Below are positions 49,114 through 58,483 of a DNA stretch of 64,000 bases, piece by piece (the stretch's first letter is position 1; the number at the start of each line of letters is the position of its first letter). The translations under genes and the position numbers were made by a program. Source of the stretch: Alphaproteobacteria bacterium (GTDB lineage: Bacteria; Pseudomonadota; Alphaproteobacteria; Rhizobiales; Rhizobiaceae); contig BOKV01000008.1 in assembly GCA_016861165.1 (NCBI GenBank), forward strand, positions 62,001-126,000, in the 5' to 3' direction. The notes under the pieces were generated by a model. That model ran no database searches. It was not told the DNA's origin and saw only the letters and a program-made list of their open reading frames with translations.

Positions 49114-49743
49114 TCACAGCAGGACCAAGCGGTCCTCCAGTTCGTTGGTGTCGGCGCTGCCGGGCGGGAACTCGGCCGCCAGCCGCTCGCCGATCACGCC
49201 GATCACGGTGACGAAGCCGTCGACGATGTCGCCCTGGCGCGCGCGTTCGACCAGCATCGCCACCGCGTCGTCCCAGAACTGCTGGCCGAAGCGCTCGGCC
49301 ACGGCCCGGTCGGCGATGATCTCGGCGTAGTGCTCGGCCAACGAGGCGAACACGAGCACGCCGGTGCGGCCCCGTGTCGAGCCGATGCCGTGCGCCAGGA
49401 ACTGGCGCGCAGCATTGGCATGCGCCTGCTCGCGGCGCAGGCGCCGGGGCACCAGCCACAGGCCGAGCTGCGGAAACAGGCGCACCAGCGCCAGCCCGGT
49501 GGCCGCCAGCGCCAGCTGCGCCCCGGCGAAGTGCGGCGGCGGAACGTCGATCCAGCGCCACCAGGCTGCCATCGCCACGGCGAGTCCGGCCAGCATGGCA
49601 GCCATGACGACGAGAAAATAGCCGGCAAAGCGATAGTCGCCGCTTTGCCGCGCCAGCACGGCGAAGATTTCCGCGCCAGTCCGCCCTTCGGCGGCGGCGA
49701 TCGCCTGGCGAACCTTGTCGAACTCGGCCTGCGACAGTTCCAT
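49114..49743 (-). CDS. TPM-domain membrane protein
   Basis: MELSQAEFDKVRQAIAAAEGRTGAEIFAVLARQSGDYRF ... GIGSTRGRTGVLVFASLAEHYAEIIADRAVAERFGQQFWDDAV. Confidence 0.85.
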   Translation of the reverse strand: MELSQAEFDKVRQAIAAAEGRTGAEIFAVLARQSGDYRFAGYFLVVMAAMLAGLAVAMAAWWRWIDVPPPHFAGAQLALAATGLALVRLFPQLGLWLVPRRLRREQAHANAARQFLAHGIGSTRGRTGVLVFASLAEHYAEIIADRAVAERFGQQFWDDAVAMLVERARQGDIVDGFVTVIGVIGERLAAEFPPGSADTNELEDRLVLL

Positions 49744-49752
49744 TGCCGCCTC

Positions 49753-50610
49753 CTACCAGCTTCCCGAAGCGCCGCCACCGCCCGACGAGCCGCCGCCGCC
49801 GGAAAAGCCGCCGCTCGACGAGGACGCGCTCGACGAGCCGGTGGTGGTCATCTCTATGCCGAGCCATTCGTAGCGGCCCTTGCCGGTCTTCCGGCCGAAG
49901 ATCGGCGCCAGGATGGCGAAGGCGATGCCGGTGAAGACGATGCCGAACCACAGCGCCACGAAGATGATCACCGGCCAGCTCTGACCGCCGGTTGCGTTGC
50001 GGCGGGCGCGGGCCTCCAGTTCCGCCGTGTCGCCCGACAGCACCGCGATGATCTGGTCGGTGCCCTCGGCGATGCCGCGCGCGAACTCGCCCGCGCGGAA
50101 GGCCGGCACCAGCGTCTCCTCGATGATCAGCTTGGCAAGCGCGTCGGTGAGCGTGCCTTCGAGGCCGTAGCCGACCTCGATGCGCACCTTGCGGTCGTCC
50201 CTGGCGACGAGCAGCAGCACGCCGTTGTTCTCGCCCGCCTGCCCGAGCCCCCAGTGACGGAACAGCCGGTTGGCATAGTCCTCCAGCGGTTCGCCGCCGA
50301 GCGAGACGATGGTGGCGACGACCACCTGGTCGGAGGAACGCGCCTCGAAGGCGGCAAGCTTGTCGACGATCGCCTGCTCGGTCGCCGCGTCGATCAGATC
50401 GGCCTCATCGACCACCCGCCCGCTCAGCGTCGGCAGGCCTGTCTGCGCCGCCGCCTGCGGTGCCGTCCCTGCGTCGGGCGAGGTGCCGATGGTGCCGTTC
50501 AAGAAGAGGATGGCGGCGCCCATGACCGCGAAGAGGGCGACCGCCCAACCGAACATCCGCCGGGCGCGGCGAACCTCGAGAGCCTGCTTCGACACGCCGC
50601 GTCGAGCCAT
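49753..50610 (-). CDS. TPM-domain protein (YgcG-like) with Gly/Ser-rich tail
   Basis: LSGRVVDEADLIDAATEQAIVDKLAAFEARSSDQVVVATIVSLGGEPLEDYANRLFRHWGLGQAGENNGVLLLVARDDRKVRIEVGYGLEG...SSSGGFSGGGGSSGGGGASGSW. Confidence 0.93.
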   Translation of the reverse strand: MARRGVSKQALEVRRARRMFGWAVALFAVMGAAILFLNGTIGTSPDAGTAPQAAAQTGLPTLSGRVVDEADLIDAATEQAIVDKLAAFEARSSDQVVVATIVSLGGEPLEDYANRLFRHWGLGQAGENNGVLLLVARDDRKVRIEVGYGLEGTLTDALAKLIIEETLVPAFRAGEFARGIAEGTDQIIAVLSGDTAELEARARRNATGGQSWPVIIFVALWFGIVFTGIAFAILAPIFGRKTGKGRYEWLGIEMTTTGSSSASSSSGGFSGGGGSSGGGGASGSW

Positions 50611-50620
50611 CGGCCGCCTT

Positions 50621-51265
50621 TCAGCCGCCGGACCGGTTGAACTCGACTTTCGGCGTCTCGATCGTCTCGGCCTCGACTGAGAAGTTCTGCATCGGTTCGG
50701 TGTCGGCATAGAGCAGGCTGCGCCACCAGCGGCCGGGAATGGTGCGCAGCTCGGTGTTGTAGAGGCGCACCGCCTCGATGTAGTCGCGCCGCGCCACCGC
50801 GATGCGGTTCTCGGTGCCCTCGAGCTGCGATTGCAGGGCGAGGAAGTTCTGGCTCGATTTCAGCTCCGGGTAGCGCTCGACCACCACCAGCAGCCGCGAC
50901 AGCGCGCCGCTCAGCGCCGCCTGGTTGTCCTGGAACGCCTTGAACGCGTCCGGATTGGTCAGCACGTCGGCCGGCAACTGGGTGGCCGTCGCCCTTGACC
51001 GCGCCTCGACCACCGAAGTCAGCACGTCCTTTTCCTGCGCGGCGAAGCCCTCGACCGTCTCGACCAGGTTGGGAATCAGGTCGGCGCGCCGCTGGTACTG
51101 GTTGAGCACCTGGCTCCAGGCGGCCCTGGCCTGCTCCTCATAGGTCGGGATGTTGTTGATGCCGCAGCCGGCGAGCATCAGGCAGATGCCGGCAATGGCG
51201 GCGAGCCTCGCGCCAATGCCTGCCCGTCCGTGCGCCTGTCGCACGCTGGTGACGACGCTGTCCAT
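50621..51265 (-). CDS. lemA: LemA family protein
   Basis: GCGINNIPTYEEQARAAWSQVLNQYQRRADLIPNLVETVEGFAAQEKDVLTSVVEARSRA. Confidence 0.95.
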   Translation of the reverse strand: MDSVVTSVRQAHGRAGIGARLAAIAGICLMLAGCGINNIPTYEEQARAAWSQVLNQYQRRADLIPNLVETVEGFAAQEKDVLTSVVEARSRATATQLPADVLTNPDAFKAFQDNQAALSGALSRLLVVVERYPELKSSQNFLALQSQLEGTENRIAVARRDYIEAVRLYNTELRTIPGRWWRSLLYADTEPMQNFSVEAETIETPKVEFNRSGG

Positions 51266-51521
51266 CCCGCTCTCCTCGCTGGCCTCGATCGCTGCAGCAT
51301 TTGCCGCCAACCGCCGCCGCTTGGCAATAGCCATCCGTCGGCCGTGCTTGCGTCCCCGTCGCCGGGCAACGTGCGCCCGGCGGCGCTGGCTGGGACCTTG
51401 TCATCGGCGAGCGGCAGCGCCGGCGATGAGGCCCGAACCGCCGCCGAACCGCCGCCGAACTTGACCCGGCTGCCGGTTCGGCGCAGGTTCCGCCCGGTCT
51501 GCAAACGACGGAGGCGAAGCG

Positions 51522-52316
51522 ATGGCGCAGGGGATGCTCGACGGCAAGGTGGCGCTGATCACCGGCGGGGCGCAAGGCATCGGCTACGCCATCGCCGAGC
51601 GCTTCGCCCGCGAGAAGGCCAGGGTCGCCATCGCCGACATCGACGACGATGAGGGCGAGGCGGCCGAAAAGGAGCTGCGGCGCCTGTCGTCGGCCCGCTA
51701 CTGGCGCTGCAACGTCGCCAACAAGCTCGATGTCCACAATCTGGTCGCCCAGACGATCGACGAGTTCGGCGCCATCGACATCCTCGTCAACAATGCCGGC
51801 ATACTGGCGACCGGCGAATTCCTCGAAATCGCCGAGGAGGATTTCGACCGCGTGCTGGCCGTCAACCTCAAGGGCGCCTTCCTGTGCGGCCAGGCCGTCG
51901 CCCGTCACATGGTGGAGCGCGTCGGCCAGGGCGCCAGGCCCGGCACGATCATCAACATGTCATCGGTCAACGCAGTCTTCGCCATCGCCAACCAGGTGCC
52001 CTATTCGGTTTCGAAGGGCGGCATCAACCAGCTCACCAAGGTGATGGCGCTGTCGCTGGCGCCGCACGGCATCCGCGTCAACGCCATCGGTCCCGGCTCG
52101 ATCATGACGCGCATCCTCCAGTCCGTCGCCAGCGACGAGGAGGCGACCCGGCGCATCCTGTCGCGCACGCCGCTCGGCCGCATCGGCGAACCGGCCGAGA
52201 TCGCCGGCGTCGCCGCCTTCCTGGCATCCGACGACGCGAGCTACATCACCGGCCAGACCATCTATGCCGACGGCGGCCGCCTGCCGCTCAACTACACCGT
52301 GCCGGTCGGGAACTGA
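51522..52316 (+). CDS. SDR-family oxidoreductase
   Basis: GKVALITGGAQGIGYAIAERFAREKA, DILVNNAGIL, YSVSKGGINQLTK. Confidence 0.93.
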   Translation: MAQGMLDGKVALITGGAQGIGYAIAERFAREKARVAIADIDDDEGEAAEKELRRLSSARYWRCNVANKLDVHNLVAQTIDEFGAIDILVNNAGILATGEFLEIAEEDFDRVLAVNLKGAFLCGQAVARHMVERVGQGARPGTIINMSSVNAVFAIANQVPYSVSKGGINQLTKVMALSLAPHGIRVNAIGPGSIMTRILQSVASDEEATRRILSRTPLGRIGEPAEIAGVAAFLASDDASYITGQTIYADGGRLPLNYTVPVGN

Positions 52317-52328
52317 CCGGCCGGCCTC

Positions 52329-52350
52329 TCCTGACACAGGGCTGTCAGGA
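52329..52350. promoter_or_regulatory. Perfect inverted-repeat operator candidate for the YafY-family regulator
   Basis: TCCTGACA-cagggc-TGTCAGGA, 53 bp before the VOC gene start. Confidence 0.65.
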
Positions 52351-52402
52351 GCGGTGTGCGATAGAGCGATCGTTCGTTTCACTTGAACAGGAGACAGCGA
52401 TC

Positions 52403-52807
52403 ATGGACGCTCAGGCAATTGCACCCCAGACCCGGTTCAAGCCGCCGGTGAATGCCGCCGTGTGGTTTGAGATCCCGGTGACCGACATGGACCGGGCCAA
52501 GGCCTTCTATGCGCAGGTGCTGATGACCGAATTGCGTGATGACAACACCGGTCCCAATCCGATGGCGGTGTTCGCCTATGGCGGAGACGACCACGGCGTT
52601 TCGGGCCATCTCTATCCCGGCCGCCCGGCCCCGGCAGGCGCCGGGCCGACCATCCACCTGCCATTGCCCGATTCGGTGGAGAACGGCATGGAACGGCTCA
52701 AGGCGGCCGGCGGCCGCGTGCTGTCGCCGGTAATCGACATCCCGGCCGGCCGTTTCGCCTATTGCCTCGATCCCGACGGCAATTCCATCGGCCTGTTCTC
52801 CAAGTGA
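52403..52807 (+). CDS. VOC (glyoxalase/bleomycin-resistance) family protein
   Basis: VNAAVWFEIPVTDMDRAKAFYAQVLMTELRDDNTGPNPMAVFAYGGDDHGVSGHLYPG ... FAYCLDPDGNSIGLFSK. Confidence 0.92.
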   Translation: MDAQAIAPQTRFKPPVNAAVWFEIPVTDMDRAKAFYAQVLMTELRDDNTGPNPMAVFAYGGDDHGVSGHLYPGRPAPAGAGPTIHLPLPDSVENGMERLKAAGGRVLSPVIDIPAGRFAYCLDPDGNSIGLFSK

Positions 52808-52822
52808 CGACCGGCCGATGTC

Positions 52823-53551
52823 ATGAGGCGCGCCGACCGGCTGTTTCAGATCGTGCAGTATCTGCGGGCCGGCCGCCTGATGACCGCGCGCACGCTCGGC
52901 GAGCGCTTGGAGGTCTCCGAGCGCACCATCTACCGCGACATCGCCGACCTGCAGGCCTCGGGCGTCCCGATCGACGGCGAGGCCGGCATCGGCTACCTGA
53001 TGCGCGCCGGATACGACCTGCCGCCGCTGATGTTCACGCGTGAGGAGATGACGGCGCTCGTCGTCGGCGCCCGCATCGTGCGGGCCTGGGGCGGCGCGCA
53101 GATGGCGCTCGCCGCCGAGGAGGCGCTGGTCAAGATCGAGGCGGTGCTGCCCGAGGCAGAGCGGCGCCAGGCGGCCGACGTGCCGGTCTACGCCTTCGAC
53201 TACCAGATGCAGGAGGTCGACCGGCGCAATCTCGACCGCCTCAACGAGGCCATCGCCGGCCGCGTCCTGCTCGACATCGACTATGAGGACGTGAACGGCG
53301 ACGCCACGCGCCGCCATATCGAGCCGCTGAGCCTGTTCTTCTGGGGCAAGGTGTGGACGCTGGTCGCCTGGTGCCGGCTGCGCCAGGACTTCCGCATGTT
53401 CCGCGTCGACCGTATCCGCCGGCTCGAGGCGACCGGCGAAACGGTGCCGCGCGTCGCCGGGCGCACCTTGCAGGACTTCCTCGCCCGCATGGTGGCGACC
53501 GAGGGCATCCGGCTGCCGCCGGGCGCCGCGCTGGGCCGCTCTATTCCTTGA
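52823..53551 (+). CDS. YafY-family transcriptional regulator (HTH_11 + WYL)
   Basis: MRRADRLFQIVQYLRAGRLMTARTLGERLEVSERTIYRDIADLQASGVPIDGEAGIGYLMRAGYDLPPLMF. Confidence 0.95.
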   Translation: MRRADRLFQIVQYLRAGRLMTARTLGERLEVSERTIYRDIADLQASGVPIDGEAGIGYLMRAGYDLPPLMFTREEMTALVVGARIVRAWGGAQMALAAEEALVKIEAVLPEAERRQAADVPVYAFDYQMQEVDRRNLDRLNEAIAGRVLLDIDYEDVNGDATRRHIEPLSLFFWGKVWTLVAWCRLRQDFRMFRVDRIRRLEATGETVPRVAGRTLQDFLARMVATEGIRLPPGAALGRSIP

Positions 53552-54212
53552 GATTGGCGAACTTCGAGAAGACCGAGGCCGCGTCGACCGCCTTGTCGCG
53601 GCGCGGCTCCTCCTCCTCGGCAACCGCCTGCGTTTCGGCCGCCGGCAGCAGCGTGTCGCCGTGACGTTCGGCTTCAGCCGGCTGCGGCCGGTCGCGATTG
53701 GCCCGCTGCACCTCCATGTCGAGGGCGATCTGCGTGCACAGGCCGAGCGTCACCGGGTCCATTGGCGTCAGGTTGGCGGCGTTCCAGTGGGTGCCCTCGC
53801 GAATCGCCTCGATCGTCGCCTTGGTCGTGCCGACGAGGCGGATGACCTGCGAATCCTTCAGTTCGGGATGGTTGCGCAGCAGCCAGCGGATCGCGTTCGG
53901 CCTGTCCTGGCGCTTGGATACCGGCGTGTAGCGCGGGCCGCGCCGCTTCACCGTCGGCACCTTGACCTTGATTTCGGCGAGCCTGAGCTGGTGGCGCGGG
54001 TCCTTCTGCGCCTTTTCCAGTTCGTCGCGCGTCAATTGCCCGGTGGCGATCGGGTCCATGCCCTTGATGCCCTGCGCGCTCTCGCCGTCGGCGATCGCCT
54101 TGACCTCGAGCGGGTGCAGCTTGCAGAACGTGGCGATCTGCTCGAAGGTCAGCGACGTGTTGTCGACCAGCCATACGGCGGTCGCTTTTGGCATCAGGGG
54201 CGCTTCGGCCAT
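53541..54212 (-). CDS. DUF1013 protein, TrcR-like cell-cycle transcriptional regulator
   Basis: MPKATAVWLVDNTSLTFEQIATFCKLHPLEVKAIADGESAQGIKGMDPIATGQLTRDELEKAQKDPRHQLRL...; the 1175-aa ORF is a shadow extension. Confidence 0.92.
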   Translation of the reverse strand: MAEAPLMPKATAVWLVDNTSLTFEQIATFCKLHPLEVKAIADGESAQGIKGMDPIATGQLTRDELEKAQKDPRHQLRLAEIKVKVPTVKRRGPRYTPVSKRQDRPNAIRWLLRNHPELKDSQVIRLVGTTKATIEAIREGTHWNAANLTPMDPVTLGLCTQIALDMEVQRANRDRPQPAEAERHGDTLLPAAETQAVAEEEEPRRDKAVDAASVFSKFANLKE

Positions 54213-54509
54213 GGCGAAAACCCTTTCAGTTCGGCCCGCCGCGTCTTTCTCGCCGGGCCCCCTGTCCTTGCGGTTCCAGGGCATTTCATGACGATTGTCA
54301 GGAGATGATCCGCATATAGCGCCTCGCCGGGCGATGCGCAACCATATGTCCTGGCTCTGTGCCGGTAGCACATGAGTTGTCCGCGAGCACCGTTCGCGCG
54401 CCGGGGACCCGCCCCGGGGACCCTCAGGGGAACCGCCGGGACCGCCGAAGGCGGGATTCATTTCTGTCCCGATTTGACCTATCGTCGCGCCGGTCGAGGA
54501 GATTCGCCC

Positions 54510-56765
54510 ATGGCCTACGGATTCGGCTTGGTCAGGCTGGGCCTGCTGGCGCTGCGCTTTCCGCTCGTCGCCTCTGTGCTGGTGCTGGTCGTCACGCTGG
54601 CGGCCGGCCTCGGCCTGCCGCGGCTCGGCTTTTCCGGCGCCAATGTCGATATCCTGCGCGACGGCTCGCGGGAAATCGCCGACTACGACACGCTGCTGCA
54701 GACGTTCCGCAACTTCAACAACGACGCCGTCGTTCTCATCCGGGCCGACAATCTGGCCACGGTCGACGGTTTCGAGACCTATCGCGACCTGCATTTCGAG
54801 TTCCAGTTCGACGACCGCGTGCAGAGCGTGCTGTCGCTGTTCTCGCTGGTCCAGTACAGCGCCGAGCAGGGCGGCTGGCATTCGGCGGTGCCGGCCCGTT
54901 TCGACAGCGACGAGGAGGTCGCCGCCTTCCTCGACGCAATCGCGCGGGAAATCCCCAATTCGCAGTCGCTGCTCGGTCGCGGCCACGACTCGGCGGTCAT
55001 CGTCGTCTACGCCAAGCCGGAGGCGGTGACCGACGCCGCCGTGCGCGAGACGATGGCGCACCTGCAGTCGGTCGCCTCCCAGTTCGAGGGGGAGGGCATC
55101 ACCATCACCATCGCCGGCCAGCCGGCGATCCGTTCCGGCCTGATCACCGACATCATCGGCGATCTGGTGCGGCTCCTGCCGCTGGCGCTGATCTTCTGCG
55201 CGATCATCGCCTGGCTGATCTTCCGCTCGATCCCGGCGATGGCGATCACGGCGGTGGCGCCGCTCGGCTCGGTCGTCTGGCTGCTCGGCGGCATGGGGCT
55301 CGCCGGCGTCGAGGTGAGCTTCCTGACCAACGTGCTGCCGGTGCTGCTTACCGTGGTCGTCTTTGCCGACGCGCTGCACCTGTTCATCAAGTGGGAGCGG
55401 CTGGCGCGCGAGGGCGGCGACCCCGTCGCGGCAATCGGCGAGGCGATCGAGACGGTCGGGCCGGCCTGCATCGTCTCGGCGCTGACAACGGCGGTGGCGC
55501 TGTTCTCGCTGACGCTGTCGCGCAATTACGGCCTGATCGAACTCGGCATCATCGGCGGCCTGGCGGTGCTGGCGAGCCTCGTTGCTGTCATGGTCGCGCT
55601 GCCGCTCGTCATCCACTGGGCCGTGCGGGCCGGCTACCGGCCGCGCCAGCGCGGCGCCTCGCGGCTGGCTGTCGCCGCGGCGCCGGCGATCCGGCTGCTG
55701 TCGATGCCGCGGGCGGTCGCCGCCGCCGGGCTGTTGCTGTGCGTGGTGGGCGGTATTGCCCATTTCAACATCGGCAGCCGGTTCCAGCTGGTCGACTACC
55801 TGTCGAGCAGTTCGGCCGTGGCGGTGAGCGAGGGCTTCATCGACGCGCGCTACCCCGGCTCGACCCCGCTGTTTGTCATCCTCGAACGCGACATGAGCCG
55901 GCCGCTGCTCGACGGCGCCAACATCGAGCGCTTCGATTCGGCGCTCGAAGCGGTGGCGCAGGTCTTTCCCGCGTCTTCGTTCTATTCCCTGGCCGACTTC
56001 CGCAGCGAGATCGAGAAGGGCGGCGGCGAGATCAGCGAGGAAGCGCTCGATTCGCTGCCCGACTACATGACCAGCCGCTTCATCTCGCCCGCGCGCGACA
56101 AGGTGCTGATCACCATCTTCGCCTCGGCCAACCTGTCGGCCAACGAGATGCAGGTCAAACTGAAGGAGCTGGACCGGGCGCTCGATGCGCGCGGCATCGC
56201 CGCCCAGGCGACGGTGACCGGCTTCCCGGTGCTGTCGGCCATCGTCGCCCCGCGGCTGATGGACCGGCTGCGGCTCAGCCTCGTCGCCTCGATCGGCCTG
56301 TCGATCCTGCTGATCGCCTTCGCCGCGCGTTCGTGGCGCCACGGGCTCGCCTGCCTGCTGCCCAACCTGCTGCCGATCCTCACCGTCGAACTGGTGCTGT
56401 GGATCGCCGGCATCCCGCTCAACATGACGGTGGCGGTGTCGCTGACGGTCGCCTTCGGCCTTGCCGTCAACGATTCGATCCACCTGCTCAACCAGTACAT
56501 CCTCGACGAAAGGCGGGCCGAGCCGGCCGCCGCCATGCAAAGCGCGCTCGTGAGCGTGCTGCCGGCGATGGCGTCGACGACGCTGATCCTGTCCGGCGGG
56601 CTGGCGATCATGCTTGCCTCCAGCCTGCCGGCGATCGCGCTGTTTTCCGGCGTCATGATGCTGACGCTGGTCTTTGCGCTCGTCTTCGACGTGCTCCAGC
56701 TGCCGGCGCTCATATTGCTGCTTTCCGGCGAACGTGCGAAACTGACCGTCAGCGAACCCGCGTGA
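54510..56765 (+). CDS. RND/MMPL-family transporter (hopanoid-exporter-like architecture)
   Basis: MAYGFGLVRLGLLALRFPLVASVLVLVVTLAAGLGLPRLGFSGANVDILRDGSREIADYDTL...; two six-TM SSD/MMPL blocks with periplasmic loops. Confidence 0.88.
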   Translation: MAYGFGLVRLGLLALRFPLVASVLVLVVTLAAGLGLPRLGFSGANVDILRDGSREIADYDTLLQTFRNFNNDAVVLIRADNLATVDGFETYRDLHFEFQFDDRVQSVLSLFSLVQYSAEQGGWHSAVPARFDSDEEVAAFLDAIAREIPNSQSLLGRGHDSAVIVVYAKPEAVTDAAVRETMAHLQSVASQFEGEGITITIAGQPAIRSGLITDIIGDLVRLLPLALIFCAIIAWLIFRSIPAMAITAVAPLGSVVWLLGGMGLAGVEVSFLTNVLPVLLTVVVFADALHLFIKWERLAREGGDPVAAIGEAIETVGPACIVSALTTAVALFSLTLSRNYGLIELGIIGGLAVLASLVAVMVALPLVIHWAVRAGYRPRQRGASRLAVAAAPAIRLLSMPRAVAAAGLLLCVVGGIAHFNIGSRFQLVDYLSSSSAVAVSEGFIDARYPGSTPLFVILERDMSRPLLDGANIERFDSALEAVAQVFPASSFYSLADFRSEIEKGGGEISEEALDSLPDYMTSRFISPARDKVLITIFASANLSANEMQVKLKELDRALDARGIAAQATVTGFPVLSAIVAPRLMDRLRLSLVASIGLSILLIAFAARSWRHGLACLLPNLLPILTVELVLWIAGIPLNMTVAVSLTVAFGLAVNDSIHLLNQYILDERRAEPAAAMQSALVSVLPAMASTTLILSGGLAIMLASSLPAIALFSGVMMLTLVFALVFDVLQLPALILLLSGERAKLTVSEPA

Positions 56766-56784
56766 CGCCGATCCAGACGGAGGA

Positions 56785-57270
56785 ATGGATTTGCGCTTGC
56801 CGCCGCAACTGAAAATGGGCCTGGTCGCCGCCGTGCTGCTGTCGTTGGCCGGCGGCGAGGCGCGGGCCGACGCGTTCTTCGACGGGCTGACCGGCAGCTG
56901 GCGCGGCAACGGCTTCATCCGCGTCGCCGCCAATTCTCCGGAGGAGAACATCCGCTGCCGCATCAACAATGCGCTGCACCCCAACGGCCGCGAACTGGTC
57001 ATCCTGGGGAACTGCGTGATCGGCGGCTTCTTCCTGCCGGTCGACGGCTCGGTGGTCGCGCGTGGCAAGGCGGCCTATTCGGCCACCATCTTCCGGACGC
57101 TGGCGCGGCTGACGACGAGCGATTTCGTCGGCCGGCTCAAGGGCTCGCGGCTGGCGCTGAGCTTCCGCGGCAAGGATTCCGTCAGCCGCCAGGACATCCA
57201 GGCGACGTTGGTCATCCGCAAGCGCGGCAACGGGCAGTTCGACGTCAGCATGCAGCGCACCGATCCGTAG
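56785..57270 (+). CDS. Secreted hypothetical protein, possibly truncated by in-frame TAG
   Basis: Signal peptide then [76 protein letters not shown]; the frame continues after TAG as [15 protein letters not shown]. Confidence 0.8.
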   Translation: MDLRLPPQLKMGLVAAVLLSLAGGEARADAFFDGLTGSWRGNGFIRVAANSPEENIRCRINNALHPNGRELVILGNCVIGGFFLPVDGSVVARGKAAYSATIFRTLARLTTSDFVGRLKGSRLALSFRGKDSVSRQDIQATLVIRKRGNGQFDVSMQRTDP

Positions 57271-57406
57271 ACGCAGGCGCTGTTCGACGTCGGCACGATC
57301 CGCTTCAGCGGCAAGTAGCGCACCGCGCGGCGCCGGCCCTCCGGGGCTGGCGATTCGGGCGCGACGGTCCTATATCGGCAGGCGAGCCGCTCACAGGAAC
57401 CAGCCC

Positions 57407-58483
57407 ATGAACATCCGCCCAGACGTGTCCGCCCGGCCGATCCCGGTGACGGTGATCACCGGCTATCTCGGCGCCGGCAAGACGACGCTGCTCAACCGCA
57501 TCCTCACCGGCGACCACGGCAAGCGCTACGCGGTGATCGTCAACGAGTTCGGCGAGATCGGCATCGACAACGACCTGATCGTCGAGTCCGACGAGGAAAT
57601 CTACGAGATGAACAATGGCTGCGTGTGCTGCACGGTGCGCGGCGACCTCATTCGCGTTGTCCAGGGCCTGATGAAGCGCAAGGGCCGTTTCGACGCCATC
57701 ATCGTCGAGACGACGGGGCTCGCCGATCCGGCGCCGGTGGCGCAGACCTTCTTCATGGACGAGGACGTGCGCGCGCGATCGCGCCTCGACGCGGTAGTGG
57801 CGCTGGTCGATGCCAAGCACCTGCTGGCGCGGCTCAAGGACAGCCCGGAGCCCGAGGAGCAGATCGCCTTCGCCGACGTGGTCCTGCTCAACAAGACCGA
57901 CCTGGTCGACGCCGACACGCTCGCCGAGGTCGAGGCGGTCGTGCGCCGGATCAACCCCACCGCCACCGTGCACCGCACCGAGCGGGCGGCGGTCGCGCTC
58001 GACCATATCCTCGACCGCGGCGCCTTCGATCTCGCCCGCATACTGGAGAACGATCCGCATTTCCTTGATGCCACCGATCACGACCACGATCACGAATGCG
58101 GGCCCGACTGCGACCACGACCACGACCACCATCATCATCACCACGGGCATGATCACCATCACCGTGGGCTCGACGGCAGGGTGCACGATACGACAGTCGG
58201 CACGGTGGCGCTGTCCGGCGGCGAACTCGACGCGGACATCTTCATGCGCTGGATCCAGCAGGTCACCCAGACCGACGGTCCCGACATCCTCCGGCTGAAG
58301 GGCATCCTTGCCTTCCGCGGCGACCCCGACCGCTTCGTCATCCAGGGCATCCACATGATCGTCGAGGGCGACCACCAGCGGCCGTGGCGCGACGGCGAGG
58401 AGCGGCGTAGCCGGCTGGTGTTCATCGGCCGCAAGCTCGATCGCGACAAGCTGGAGTCCGGATTCTCGGCCTGCGCCGCCTGA
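57407..58483 (+). CDS. CobW/COG0523-family GTPase metallochaperone with His-rich linker
   Basis: [32 protein letters not shown] (CxCC), [28 protein letters not shown]. Confidence 0.95.
   Translation: MNIRPDVSARPIPVTVITGYLGAGKTTLLNRILTGDHGKRYAVIVNEFGEIGIDNDLIVESDEEIYEMNNGCVCCTVRGDLIRVVQGLMKRKGRFDAIIVETTGLADPAPVAQTFFMDEDVRARSRLDAVVALVDAKHLLARLKDSPEPEEQIAFADVVLLNKTDLVDADTLAEVEAVVRRINPTATVHRTERAAVALDHILDRGAFDLARILENDPHFLDATDHDHDHECGPDCDHDHDHHHHHHGHDHHHRGLDGRVHDTTVGTVALSGGELDADIFMRWIQQVTQTDGPDILRLKGILAFRGDPDRFVIQGIHMIVEGDHQRPWRDGEERRSRLVFIGRKLDRDKLESGFSACAA

Noticed and set aside
54395-54440. Short GC-rich direct repeat (ggggaccc twice) upstream of the RND gene
   Set aside because: Too short and only two units; no further structure supports a function.
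53541-57068. 1175-aa minus ORF including DUF1013
   Set aside because: Only the C-terminal 223 aa (from 54212) is the real TrcR-like protein; the rest is antisense to the RND transporter.
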